This document shows positions 13,195-23,240 of a stretch of 64,000 nt of DNA, one piece after another; the first letter of the stretch is position 1; each line of letters begins with the position of its first letter. The position numbers and the translations under genes were made by a program. This stretch comes from Cordia subcordata. Lineage: Eukaryota; Streptophyta; Magnoliopsida; Boraginales; Cordiaceae. The notes below the pieces were generated by a model that did no database searches, had not been told where the DNA came from, and was given only the letters and a program-made list of their open reading frames with translations. The stretch is from NCBI GenBank assembly GCA_028554755.1, contig JAPTOF010000001.1, positions 30,555,501 through 30,619,500 on the forward strand, in the 5' to 3' direction.

Positions 13195-13714
13195 GAGGTT
13201 GGGCTACCTGCGTTTCTCTCAAGGGATGAGGGCGAAGCTCAAGACAAGTAGGGCGGGCCGGATGAACGGCAGCGCGGACCGGAACTTTGAAGATTCCGGT
13301 ACCACCGCCGTTGCCAACAAACTCAGGCAACGGCTGCTGGTTGGTGTGATCACCATTAATATTGGAACCCGGAACAACGATATCATCGATCTTGCTCAAG
13401 AAGAAATCGTGGCGATCACTACCGCCTATGCTACCGCTGCTGGTGGAGTAGGGAAAGAACTCGCTATCACTGTCGGAAGAATTATAACGATCATTGACAT
13501 TATTCTCGCATTGGAAAAAATTCCCCGAGATGCTCTTGGGAATGACGAGCTCCTCGTCGAGGCTGTGTTTCCTGACCTGGTGGTGGCGCTTGAAAGTTCC
13601 GGTGCTGGTTCGGAACTGTTGGCTGTACGAGTGTGCTTTCCGGTGGGGCGGCGCTTTTGCTAACCCCGCCAACGCGTCTTTGTCGTCCCCCTCGAAACGT
13701 TCGCGTACGTCCAT
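2687..13714 (-). CDS. 5PTase12/13: WD40-type inositol polyphosphate 5-phosphatase (12 exons)
   Basis: Exons, in transcript order: 13208-13714, 11584-11938, 10278-10530, 9228-10038, 8211-8335, 6888-6972, 5094-5256, 4970-5004, 4607-4874, 4297-4420, 3853-4213, 2687-3013. All introns are GT-AG and the 3,414 coding bases stay in frame, giving about 1,137 residues. Residues 1-169 are low-complexity; about 170-590 are WD40-like blades ([60 protein letters not shown]). The phosphatase domain follows: TWNVG near 593, GLQEVEMG near 623, GDFNYRL near 801, [11 protein letters not shown] near 877 and SDHKPV at 919-924. Known of the family: these enzymes remove the 5-phosphate from inositol phosphates or phosphoinositides, and Arabidopsis members act in light, sugar and cell-wall processes. 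The C-terminal RHCFSA segment resembles 5PTase12/13 more than FRA3. The gene looks intact. Confidence 0.95.
4970..5004 (-). CDS. 5PTase12/13: 35-nt microexon of the 5-phosphatase
   Basis: Joining the exon ending at 5094 directly to the exon starting at 4874 brings in an early stop codon. Inserting 4970-5004, bounded by TTGCAG and GTATGAG, restores the frame and adds about twelve residues ([11 protein letters not shown] with flanking). It lies between introns of 89 and 95 nt. The insert falls in the variable loop before GDFNYRL, where relatives also have a Ser/Ala-rich linker. Confidence 0.8.
5257..6887. other. Long intron of the 5-phosphatase with SINE-like and A-tailed repeats
   Basis: This 1.6-kb intron separates GRAIGNK from GGVGLRLR. 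It contains a tRNA-SINE-like block (about 5730-5960) and a block ending in a 13-base A-run at about 6237-6249, which looks like the tail of a retroposed sequence read on the plus strand. The remainder is AT-rich with no reading frame of interest. Confidence 0.6.
5730..5960 (-). mobile_element. tRNA-derived SINE-like sequence, minus strand
   Basis: On the minus strand, AGTTCGACTCC (plus 5819-5829) matches the RNA polymerase III B box GGTTCGANNCC at 10 of 11 positions. About 20-40 bases upstream is a GGTGATAGCGGTCT block of the kind seen in plant tRNA-derived SINEs. Ends and tail are not clear. It lies inside an intron in the same orientation as the gene. Confidence 0.45.
6973..8210. other. Intron of the 5-phosphatase, AT-rich
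   Basis: This intron lies between the exons at 8211-8335 and 6888-6972. It is very AT-rich with T-runs (for example 7712-7724). The open frame at 7564-7809 is low-complexity and I do not regard it as a gene. Confidence 0.6.
8336..9227. other. Intron of the 5-phosphatase, nothing else seen
   Basis: AT-rich intron between the KETV junction and the exon at 8211-8335. A short repeated phrase built on AAAGAAAAG(G/T)TCAGCTTAT occurs near 8672 and 8720. No gene is visible. Confidence 0.55.
10531..11583. other. Intron of the 5-phosphatase, nothing else seen
   Basis: Intron between the second and third exons. A 17-base A-run sits about 12 bases inside the donor end (near 11561-11577). No convincing coding or RNA feature is visible on either strand. 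Confidence 0.55.
12180..12300 (-). mobile_element. Possible SINE fragment in intron 1
   Basis: The minus strand reads GTAATAGTTAAGGTTGAAC and then, about 20 bases on, AAGTTCGATTG, an arrangement like the A and B boxes of tRNA-derived SINEs. The B-box match is weak and no tail or duplication is clear. Confidence 0.3.
12721..12760. repeat. TA dinucleotide microsatellite (intron 1)
   Basis: About 19 uninterrupted TA units followed by a T/A-rich flank. It lies in intron 1 of the 5-phosphatase. Confidence 0.95.
13123..13191. repeat. CA/TA compound microsatellite next to the exon-1 donor
   Basis: An interrupted CA run (about 13124-13142) passes into roughly 22 TA units ending at 13191. The 5' splice site of exon 1 is at 13207, so on the transcribed strand the repeat begins about 16 nt inside intron 1. 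Length changes here could affect use of the rather weak donor (GTAGCC); that is inference. Confidence 0.95.
13208..13714 (-). CDS. 5PTase12/13: First coding exon of the 5-phosphatase
   Basis: It begins at ATG (13712-13714), encodes 169 residues and ends CAG|GTAGCC. The peptide is rich in Ser, His, Arg and Gly, with a Ser/Asp-rich patch ([17 protein letters not shown]), as is usual for the poorly conserved N-terminus before the WD40 blades in this family. The start is chosen because it is the first ATG of the open frame; a short upstream ORF precedes it. GC content is clearly higher than in the surrounding DNA. Confidence 0.85.
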
Positions 13715-13756
13715 GTTCTTTTAATTTTTTAACTACTTTGAAAATGGTTAATCAGT

Positions 13757-13789
13757 TCAACAGCATTTCTGAAACAGTAGAACAAACAT
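13757..13789 (-). promoter_or_regulatory. Upstream ORF in the probable 5' leader of the 5-phosphatase
   Basis: Reading the minus strand upstream of the main ATG, an ATG at 13789 opens a 10-codon frame ending TGA at 13757, and a second ATG inside it opens a 4-codon frame. A CTT repeat and a long A-run (T-run on the plus strand, 13829-13848) lie just before. If the transcript starts upstream of 13789, these would be uORFs that reduce translation. The transcription start is not known from sequence. Confidence 0.4.
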
Positions 13790-14963
13790 GAAGAAGAAGA
13801 AGAAGAACAAGGAGGATTTTCTTTTTTTTTTTTTTTTTCCTTTTTTTGCTGAGTGGAAGAGAAAAGAGAGAAAGAACGGAGGAGAGGTCAACGCGAGGAT
13901 GGATTCAAGTTCATTCAAATGGAAAGCAGAGAGCGTGGAGTGAGGCGAGGCTTGCTGGAGATTGTACGGACAAGAAGAGTTTTGTTATTTTCCCACCCGC
14001 ATTGACGGATGGCCAGGTTAATAATATATGACAACCCTTGAGATTGTCCAGAACACATGCACTAGAAAAAATATATTTTTAAGGTTCTAACTTTTGTTTA
14101 GTTTATTACTAGCACTCTTGTGTTTAATATTTGGCAAAATAATTTTCTCTTTAATAATAAATGAGTAAAAACAAATTTAGTTTGTGAATTAGTTGTGATT
14201 CAAGGGTAAAGCAAGTAAAACATTTGTTTTAGTCTTTAAAAGTTTTAGGCTCCAAATTTTAAAATTTTATAATTATAGTTTATATAATTATATAAAAATA
14301 GTTATGAGATCTGGTTTTGTTTCCACCAAAATAAAATTATAAAGAGAAGGCCCCATAATCCCACGTAACAGTTACTCGGATGTAGATGGTTTAGATTTAT
14401 ATCTAAAATTGAAAGTTCTAAGAAAACTTATTTATGTAGAAGATCATACTCAATTGTAACAATCACTCACATAAGGGTAATTGATTCTTTTTTGCAAATA
14501 TATATCACTTATAGAATAATATTGACGTACAATTCCAACAATATTGCTTTTAAAAACTAAAAGTAGTGAAATCGTACATAAGATCAATAATTTAATGCAC
14601 TAGCAAAGCCAATCATGAGCGAGATGGGGCCAAGGCACCCCTCAACTCTTTTTTTTCCCTCCCCTTTTAAAAAATTAAGTACACCAAATTAAAGTAAGAC
14701 TTTCTAGAAGAAATTGGCACCTTTGGGACACCTACTATTATCACACCTTAATCCTACGCCAGGGGTGCTTCATTCAAGTCTTTATTTTTTTTTAATTTTT
14801 TTAAACTTAATGTAGAATTTTGGAAAAAGAAAAGATTAATGGTTTCCTACACTAATTTTATCTTTAGTGAACTTTCCCAAAGTAAAATTTGTAATTCATA
14901 ATTTGTAAATTTAATTTGAATGATATTTTAAACAATACAAACAACCTTGAACTAAAATTAGTT
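13790..14963. other. Probable promoter side of the 5-phosphatase, then AT-rich DNA
   Basis: The first 250 bases are purine-rich on the plus strand (GAAGAAGAAG, AGAGAAAGAACGG) and correspond to a CT-rich leader or promoter on the minus strand. TATATAATTATATAA-like words occur at about 14280-14300 but are too common here to call a TATA box. No other gene is seen. Confidence 0.4.
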
Positions 14964-14972
14964 TACAATATT

Positions 14973-16247
14973 GGGTAAAATGCACCAGACTTCCCTATGG
15001 TCTACTATAAGTGCATAGCACCTGTGGTGCCAAAAGTTCCATAACAAGACTGTATAGTGATTAAAAATTCCATGCACACCCTCTACTATCAACATTCTTC
15101 TGACGGTGTTAACATTTATTAAAAAAAATTAATAGTCTTGTCTTACTCATTCAATTTTTTTTTGGTCAAACACATGCATAACAATTTAAAAAAAAAACAA
15201 AAATTCTCAAAGACCCCTATTGTTATAATGATAAGAATTTATAACAATGACAATAATTAATCATAATCATTGTATCTCTCAGAGCCTTGCTATAACGGGA
15301 TTAAGGGATAGTTCAAGTGGTTGAAATTATCTCTTCCAGATGAGAATTCCTAGATTCAATCCCTATGGGGTGGGGGTTTTAACACAAAAAAAGACCCTCA
15401 TTATAACACATAAGTTAAATGATTGATGAACCAAATAGGTGTAGGTACTTTAGCAATGCAAAAGTATATTATATCATCAAATTTTAAATATACACAAATT
15501 AAAAAAAAATTAGTTTATGCCATCTCTTCACAAATTATAAATCTAAACCAAAGAAAAACATTGTTCTAATATTATATAAACATGTCAAAAGACATGGCTA
15601 GAACTGAAAGATAGGAGAGACCAAACATTCTCCGATAAGAATTAGGATTGGAGTTGAAATGCCTCAACATATTATATTGATTACCCAATAAAATATACCA
15701 ACACAAGGGACCCCCTGCCCCAAAAATCACCATAAAATTGACAAAACGTGTGAAAAGTTTATAGGACTACAATGTTCAACAGATTTGAAAAGTGAATGCA
15801 GAAGGTTAGGAGGAGATAGAGGCTCTTGTGATAAGGCATGAACTTGGAAGAGAAGAAGAAGCGTAAGGGAGACTATAAAGGATGAGGAAACAAATGCGCC
15901 TACAAAATGGCAATGGAACCTTATGGAACATGTGCTCCAGCACCCTCGCCAGTAGCACCATGTACTCTCTAATAGCTCTGCAACTACTGTGGGGTGTTTG
16001 AGATTTTTCTTTTTTTTTGGTTAGTTAATTGTTATGCATGTGCTTGACAAAAATTAAAAAAAAATAACAATTGTATAAGGTTACTAATTTTTTTGATATA
16101 AATTTTAACAACATTAGGGGGTGCAGATGGTAGGAGGTGGAAATAGAATTTTGACTTACCACAGAAGATTGTTGTAAGACTTTTGGTACCATAAAAGGGT
16201 GTTGTGCACTTGTAATAGACAACAGAGAAGTCTAGTACATTTTACCC
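14973..16247. mobile_element. Non-autonomous MULE with about 220-bp TIRs and 9-bp TSD
   Basis: The left end GGGTAAAATGCACCAGACTT (14973) is matched in reverse complement by the right end (GGGTAAAATGTACTAGACTT reading inward from 16247). Similarity continues for roughly 220 bases through AAGTGCA, CCAAAAG and CACATGCATAACAATT. The flanks TACAATATT (14964-14972) and TAAAATATT (16248-16256) are a 9-bp target duplication with one mismatch, as expected for Mutator-like elements. The 1,275-bp element has no transposase frame and contains a SINE. Confidence 0.85.
15298..15395 (+). mobile_element. tRNA-derived SINE nested in the MULE
   Basis: TAGTTCAAGTGG (15309-15320) fits the polymerase III A box and GATTCAATCCC (15353-15363) fits the B box at 9 of 11 positions, with about 30 bases between. 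A short A-run follows at 15386-15392. This is the standard head of a plant SINE. It seems truncated or short. It sits in the interior of the MULE and so probably inserted later or moved with it. Confidence 0.65.
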
Positions 16248-16704
16248 TAAAATATTCACCAATAGATTTTAGTTAAATTATAAAATTTCATGTTGTCACT
16301 TACGTATACATGCATTTAATAGATTCTAGTTATATCACAAAATTTCATGTTAATGTGTTTTAACATGTGTTTCGGTCTATTATCATAGAATTGAGTTGGT
16401 TTATCAATAAACTTAGTTTCTATCGTTGTTTTATCCCACTAAAAAAATAATTGGGGTGAGTGTTTTTTAATCAAACTAGAGTACAAGAAAAATGTATATT
16501 TTTAATTTTTTTACTTATTATTTATGGCAAATCACATTTTATGTCAGGATAAAATATAAATATATCTTTTAAAATTCTAAATAAAATCTTATATAGGCAT
16601 TACAAAAGGAAAAGAAAGATAAAATTAATCCAAATTTAGGGGAAAATTCTTTTTTACTTTTAAATATTATAATCAAAATTAACATGATATTATTTAGAAA
16701 TGTT

Positions 16705-16705
<1 letters not shown>

Positions 16706-16745
<40 letters not shown>
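16706..16745. repeat. TA microsatellite
   Basis: About 19 TA units in AT-rich intergenic DNA. Confidence 0.9.
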
Positions 16746-16748
<3 letters not shown>

Positions 16749-16945
16749 AAGTGATATATTATATTTACAAAAATAAGTTTAATTTTAACCTCCAAGGTAT
16801 AGACATACACTGTATTAAAAATGAAAAATCTGTCACCTTAAGGATTCATAAATAAAAATTAAAATGTAAATATCTAATTTTGAATAAATCCCATATGTCC
16901 TCAAAAACAAAATTACATTCATGGAAAAATACAGGAGGTATATAA

Positions 16946-16948
<3 letters not shown>

Positions 16949-16980
<32 letters not shown>
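16949..16980. repeat. TA microsatellite
   Basis: About 15 TA units; the third and longest arm of this cluster follows at 17115. Confidence 0.9.
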
Positions 16981-16984
<4 letters not shown>

Positions 16985-17108
16985 AAATTTGATTTGGTAG
17001 TATTTCTTTTCATGAATAGGAGGAGATAGACTAATTTCTTTTGAAAGAGAAAAATGTATGGCATAATGACAAGTGAAATAAACTAAAAGACAAAAACATT
17101 GTTTTATA

Positions 17109-17114
<6 letters not shown>

Positions 17115-17153
<39 letters not shown>
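17115..17153. repeat. TA microsatellite
   Basis: About 19 TA units preceded by GTGTG. Three such arrays within 450 bp (with 16706 and 16949) make this a cluster of unstable AT DNA just before the duplicated block at 17430. Confidence 0.9.
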
Positions 17154-17154
<1 letters not shown>

Positions 17155-17488
17155 TAATTTAGTTGACCAAAAATATAATGTTGATTTATGTACAAGAAGT
17201 TATGTTATGAAAATCCATAATTAAAAAGGTAATGATCATTTTAGATTGGGAAATAAAATCATTGCATGAATATGACTCTAATTAGTATAAATTACTTGCA
17301 TTGAAATTTATTTCTCGATTGAGACATGAATAAATTAGTGAAAATTAATTTTGAAAGGAAAAAATGCATGAGATGAGAACACATGGCATTTTAAATATTG
17401 CATGTACCATCTTTTATATCATATATGTAGATGTTTCAATTAGATTATACATCACAACCTTTGATTTTATTTTTCAAAATTGAGTGTT

Positions 17489-17493
17489 ATATT
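17489..17493 (+). repeat. Target-site duplication of the Copia element, left copy
   Basis: ATATT here is repeated at 28414-28418, immediately outside the other LTR. Confidence 0.85.
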
Positions 17494-19443
17494 TGTTGGA
17501 TTTATATGTAATTATGTTTGATGATGTCATTATTATACTAAATTATTTAAACTATTTTTTTTCTTGAGAATAATTGAGCTTAGCTTGAAGACTTGAGTAT
17601 TACGAAGTCTTGGTGATCAAATTGGAGGCATTCGAAGATTTTGAGCTTGAAGTACATGGAGAATTCATAAAATGTCTTTATAGATTATATCCTGTCAAAT
17701 TGATCTTAGTAGATGGACCTTATTATAAGCTTAAATACATATGCATTGCACTTACATCTTTGCATTTTAGATTATCTTTTCTGCTTAATGTGTTTTTCAT
17801 CAAAATGACTTCATTTGTATACTTGCATTTTGTTCTTTGCAGATTTTTTTTCCATAATTCAAGTATATATTAGCCATAGCATGCTCTTATGTCTTTTTGT
17901 TAGTAGTATATATGTGTATATATATGCATTAGTATAAGTATCTAAAATGTATTTAACTTATTTCATGCAGTAAAAGCATCTATAACCTATAAGTATAGCT
18001 TTACACTTTGGGTACTTGCTTTACATATCGGATAATCGTATTGCATATCTCGTATATTACATGAACATGTAATCAAGCATGTTTTTCACTCAAATCCGAC
18101 AGTACTTTTAAGATTATGACACTTCTTTCAAGATTTAAGCTTAAGTTATTGCTTTACTCATTAGTTAATAGCTTTGCATGTGTATATATCTTTTAGTTTG
18201 CGAGGACATGTGCTTTTAAACTTCTTAAATCAAATTCCTGCAGGATTTTTGAAAGAAGAATAGGTTGTCACTTTACATTTATGATTAAGTGTATTCTACT
18301 CAAAATTGCATATATTGGGGCATGATATATATATATATATGTATATATCTATATATAGACTTTTTTCAACCAAAAATCCACAAAGTATGCTGATTTAGCT
18401 TTAGCATTAATGTTTGATGTGGTAGATGCTTTGTAATTAATGTGAAGTGAGTGTTGAGTGTTTGGTATGTGCATTGAGCCTATAAAATGCAGCAAAATGT
18501 TCATATTTTATACAGTAACAAAAAGTGATTTACTTTTTCAGCTTTTCTGTACCTACTTCCAAGTATCGGCTAGCCGTACCGACTAACCAGTAAGGGTCAC
18601 TGATTAAGGTGTTGTATGCCCAGTATGCCTAGCTGCTTTTTCCAAAGAGTTTTGTTTTGTGGCGGCTGAGGTACCAGTCAGCCAGTAGATCCAGTGAGCT
18701 TGACAACTGAGGGTTAGCCGGTAAATGTACTTTTCTGTAGTACATTTTTTTAACGTTAGAATTTTACTTTTTGGCTATTATAAATACATTCCATACCCCA
18801 AACTCTAGACATAACTTGATCAAGAGCAGTTATTCAAGCCTTTTAATATTCAATACTCTCTTTTGCAATCTTGCTTCATTTATTTTCATCTTCATTGATT
18901 CCACTTCATTGACACTCCTTGGTCAAGTCTTTGAGCTCATAAATTACCTATCTACTTAGAGCAATATAGGAAGGTTTATATACCTCTTGTACACTTGCTC
19001 AATAGAAACTCTTGTAAAATCAATCGTTTACTATTATATTGGGTGTGTTCTTTACTCTTAGGTAGCATAGTTGTGAGACACTTTCTATCAAAGAGTGAAA
19101 GGTTGAAATCCTCAAGTATTAGGTCAATACTTGTAGTCTTTGTGCTGAAGGAATGGTTGTGATCGTTGTTCTATGCTTCTACAACACACTAAGTAGGAAA
19201 CCGATTCACTAGTAAAGTTTTCGAAACCCTAAGGGAAAACCTTAGGTAGTGGATTACGCCCTCGGGAGCTCGAACCACTCTAAATCACTATATTTGATCT
19301 TCTAACCCTAAGCTCTTTATATTTCAAGTGTATTTTTCATATATTGTATGTATTATTGCTTGAGTTGCTTGTTAAAGTTTTTAAATTCTTTTTATGCCAT
19401 TAATCTGATTCACCCACCTCTTAGACTTATTCTTTGGGCAACA
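17494..19443 (+). repeat. 5' LTR of the Copia element
   Basis: It starts TGTTGG and ends CAACA. A TATA box TATAAATA is at 18779-18786, preceded by a GC-richer block (about 18555-18725) with repeated CGGCTAGCC-, ACCAGT- and AGCCGGTAA-like words. The U5 side ends in a CACCCACCTC tract before the primer-binding site. Confidence 0.9.
18779..18786 (+). promoter_or_regulatory. LTR TATA box
   Basis: TATAAATA at the same relative position in both LTRs (27745-27752 in the 3' copy) with a GC-richer enhancer-like block just upstream. This is the likely start region of the genomic RNA. Confidence 0.6.
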
Positions 19444-19445
19444 CA

Positions 19446-19457
19446 TGGCATCAAAGC
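19446..19457 (+). other. Primer-binding site of the Copia element
   Basis: TGGCATCAAAGC lies 2 bases after the 5' LTR and matches the plant initiator-tRNA-Met site TGGTATCAGAGC at 10 of 12 positions. Confidence 0.8.
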
Positions 19458-19543
19458 CTAGTGCTTTACACATTAATTGCATAAGTTGTGTGATTATTTG
19501 TATTTTTGTTTGTTCTTGACTTAACTGTCTAGAGCTACAGATC

Positions 19544-20765
19544 ATGGCACATAGAATTCAAGAAGATTTTTCCACCAATAGAGTCCCATACTTTGATGGA
19601 ATCAACTATGCTTTTTGGAAGGTTAGAATGGGAATATTTTTGCATGCCAATGATTATGTTGCATGGAAAACTATAGTAAATGGACCTAGTATCCCCTCTA
19701 AAGAGTAAATGGTGTAGAGGTCCCTAAACCAGAAGAAGAATGGGATAAGGACGATATAAAATTAGTTGAAGCAAATACTAATGTCATTCACTACCTTTAC
19801 CTTGTATTAGATCCCTCCGAATTCAACAAAATCATAAGATGCAACGATGGCTAAGGAGATATCGGATCAATAGACGTCACACATGAAAGCACTAATCAAG
19901 TTAAAGAAACTAGGATTAGCATGCTTGTGCATAAATATGAAGTGTTCTCTATGCTTCTAGATGAAAATATTGAGAAAATGTTTTCAAGATTTATTGAAAT
20001 TGTTGACTCCTTGAAGTCCCTTAACAAGAACTATGAGAATGCCGAACTTGTAAAGAAGCTCTTGAGAAGCCTACCAATGGCTTGGCTACCAAAGACTACA
20101 GCCATCAAAGAGTCCAAATACCTCAACATCTTGCAACTGAGTGAACTTGTCAGATCACTCATAACTCATGAATTGGAACTCAAGAGCTAGAGAAACAACC
20201 AAAGGCCAACAAAACTATTGCTTTCAAGGCTACACCACAAGAAGAATCAACAAGTGAAAATAAGAGTGAAGATGATGATGAAATAGCCATGTGCTCCAAA
20301 TTCAAGAGGTTCATGAAGAAGCAAAAGTTCAATCCAAAGAAACGACAAAAGAGATAGGTAAGTAAAAGTGAGACTAGTAAAGAATTAATTTGTTTTAAAT
20401 ACAAGAAACTAGGACATATCAAAGCAAAGTGTCCATTAAGGAAGAAGGATGAGAAAAACTTCAAAAAGAAGATGTTGAAGGCTACTTGGAGTGACTTGGA
20501 GTCAAGTGATGATAAAGAAGACTCTATTAAAGAGGAAGTTGCCAACCTCTATCTCATGGCAAAAAAGGAAGATGAGGTAAGTCCAAATTATGTCTTTTGT
20601 GATGAAAATAGTTCATATAAAGAATTAGAGGAAATGTATAATGACATGCTTTTCAAGAATATGGTTAACAAAAACAAGGTCAATGATTTAGAAAATGTAG
20701 CTTCAAAATTTACAAATAGAACCAAAAATTTGAATGCCTTGCTTGGAAAACAATGTTGTCTTTGA
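19544..20765 (+). pseudogene. Copia gag, frameshifted
   Basis: The frame opens with ATG at 19544 (MAHRIQEDFSTNR, then PYFDGINYAFWKVRM), a typical plant Copia gag N-terminus. A stop appears near 19706. The UBN2-type core resumes at 19921-20190 (FIEIVDSLKSLNKNYEN, LVKKLLRSLP, WLPKTTAI) and then shifts frame. A zinc knuckle at 20391-20435 reads CFKYKKLGHIKAKC, so the second Cys of CX2CX4HX4C has become Tyr. An acidic, coiled-coil-like tail follows to 20765. In life gag packages the RNA; this copy cannot make a full protein. Confidence 0.85.
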
Positions 20766-21099
20766 TAAAGTCGGGATTGGCTATAATTCATCTCCAAAAC
20801 AAAAGTCTTACATGAAATTCTTTGAAAAGAAACCAAGCTCTTCCAATATTGATTCTTCAAAAGTTAAGAATGTTTTTCAAAAAAGGCATGATCTTTACAA
20901 AAAGTATTTTGTAAAAGCATCTTCTTCAAGTTCTTTTAAAGTTACATGCAACTATTGTTATATAAATGAACATGCTTCACATAAATACTTTATTAAAAGA
21001 TATGGTGAAAAAAATAATACAACTTAATGTGGGTTCCTAAGGGAACTAGAACTAATGTTCAAGGACCCAACTACCCTTGGGTACCAAGTCATGTTTGAT

Positions 21100-22235
21100 T
21101 TAATTGTGTAAGTTTGCCTTGCATCCTCCGAAGATAGTGAAAAATGGTTCTTGGATAATGAATGCTTAAGGCACACGACGGGTGACAAATCGAAATTCTT
21201 GTCACTCAAGGAAAAGAATGAAGTATTTGTTACATTTGGTAGTAACTCCAAAGGAAGAATAATTGGCATTGGAGATGTTAGTAACAAGTCTAAATTATGT
21301 ATTGAGAATGTTTTACTTGTACACAGCTTAAAACACAATTTGCTTTGTATTAGTTAACTATGTGGTAAAGATTTATTGGTTAATTTTAAAGCCTCTTCAT
21401 GTGAGATAGTTGATAAATATGGTAATGATGTGTTTGTTGGGATGAGGCATGGTAATGTGTATACTTTTGACTTTAATGATTTGTATGATCAAAATGTTAA
21501 GCGATTGAGTGCTATGAATAAGAATACATGGCTGTGACATAGGCAACTAGGTCATGCTAATATAGATTCCATAAACAAACTTGCTAGTTTAGATCTTGTT
21601 AGAGGTTTGCCTAAGGCTAAATATATTGGTAATAATGTGTGTCGTTCATGCAATCTTGGTAAGCAAACTAGGGAATTTTTCAAAAGCAAGAATGTGATTT
21701 CAACCTTTAGGCCATTAGAACTTTTGCATGTGGATTTGTTTGGACCCAATAGAGTTGCAAGCCTGGGTGGTAAGTTGTTTGCTTTTATGATTGTTGATGA
21801 TTTTTCTAGATTACATGGGTAATTTTTCTTGCACAAAAAAATTACACATCAAATGAGTTTATAAAGTTTTGTAAATAGCTCAAAATGAAAAAGGCTATTT
21901 TATTTCAACTATAAGAAGTGATAGAGGTACCAAATTTATAAATCAAACTTGAAATCTTTTTGTGAAGAAAATGGTATCTCTCACAATTTTTCATCACCAA
22001 GAACACCATAATAAAATGAAGTTGTTGAAAGAAAAAATCGTTCTTTACAATAAACGGCAAGAACAATACTTTGTGAAAACAACTTGCCTAGTTAATTTTA
22101 GGCGAGGCCATCAACACTGCATATTATGTGATCAATCATTGCATCATTCGAGAAGGTCTTGACAAAACCCCTTATGAACTTTGGAATGAGAGAAAACCAA
22201 ATATTTCATATTTCAAAACTTTTGGTTGTGCATGT
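21100..22235 (+). pseudogene. Copia protease and integrase region, broken
   Basis: The protease site, normally LDSGCS(R)HMTG, reads WFLDNECLRHTTG at about 21148, so the catalytic D-S/T-G triad is lost. The GAG-pre-integrase zinc site follows (HRQLGHANID, CRSCNLGKQTR). Integrase remnants are LLHVDLFGP (21720), SDRGTKFIN in another frame (about 21918) and SPRTP**NEVVERKN (about 21996), where both stops look like CAA-to-TAA changes. At least three frameshifts interrupt it. Confidence 0.85.
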
Positions 22236-23240
22236 TACATCTTAAATGAAAAAGACAATCTTGGCAATTTTGATGCAAAAAACCAATGATGGCATATTTC
22301 TTGGCTATTCTTCATCTAGTAAGGCATATGGGGTTTACAGTAAAAGAACCATGGTTGTTGAAGAGACTATTAATGTGAAATTCGATGAAGGTTGTCTTGA
22401 TTCTAAATGTGATGATGTTGATTTTGTTACCATTCAAAAGAATTTGAGCAATCTTGACCTAGATAAAGGAAATGAATCTGATGATGCATGTCATGAGAAT
22501 AAACAAGATAAGCATGTTGATACGCAATGTGATGATGAAAATGTGGTATATGATAAGCATGATAACTTGCTGAAAACTTATAAATTTGTTGGTTATCATC
22601 TTCCTTCCCATATCATTGGTGAACCCTCAAAAGGTGTTGAAACTAGATTTTCTTTGAGAAATGAATGTAATCATCTTACTTTCTTGTCTCAAATTGAATA
22701 TAAAAATATGCATGATGCTTTACTCGATGATAGAAATCAATCTATAATTGGGAATTAAATGGGTTTCTAGAAATAAGTTAGATGAATTTAGCATAGTAAC
22801 TAGAAACAAGGCTAGATTAGTTGCACAAGGTTATAAACAAGAAGAAGGTATTGATTATGATGAAACCTTTGCACCCGTTGCTAAACTTGAATCAATTAGA
22901 ATATTACTTGCCTTTGCATGCTTCATGAACTTCAAATTGTATCATATAGATGTGAAAAGTACTTTCCTGAATGGCTATATTGATAAAGAAGTGTATGTAG
23001 CTAAACCTCTAGGTTTTGAGGACCTTATCTATCCCAACCATGTTATAAGCTTGAAAAAGCATTGTATAGACTAAAGCAAGCATCTAGGGCATGGTATGAA
23101 AGACTAAGTATATTCTTGGTTAAAAATGAATTCACAAGAGGTAAACTTGACTCAACTTTATTTGTAAAGCATGATGGTAAAGATATACTAGTTGTACAAA
23201 TATAAGTTAATGATATTATCTTTGGTGCCAGTAATGAATC
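22236..23240 (+). pseudogene. Copia integrase C-terminus and reverse transcriptase, inactive
   Basis: GIFLGYSSSSKAYGVYSKRT ends the integrase. RT starts abruptly at GIKWVSRNKLDEF (22750), with the usual EELNQF...VWELVP part deleted and a one-base shift. Good matches follow: ARLVAQGYKQEEGIDYDETF, FAPVAKLESIRILLAFA, YHIDVKSTFLNGYIDKEVYV. The catalytic YVDD box is replaced by stop-V-N-D (23203-23214), removing one of the paired Asp residues as well as ending the protein. Confidence 0.88.

Noticed and set aside
13142..13663. 173-codon plus-strand frame opposite exon 1 of the 5-phosphatase
   Set aside because: It starts with TA-repeat codons and is the antisense of a well-supported exon.
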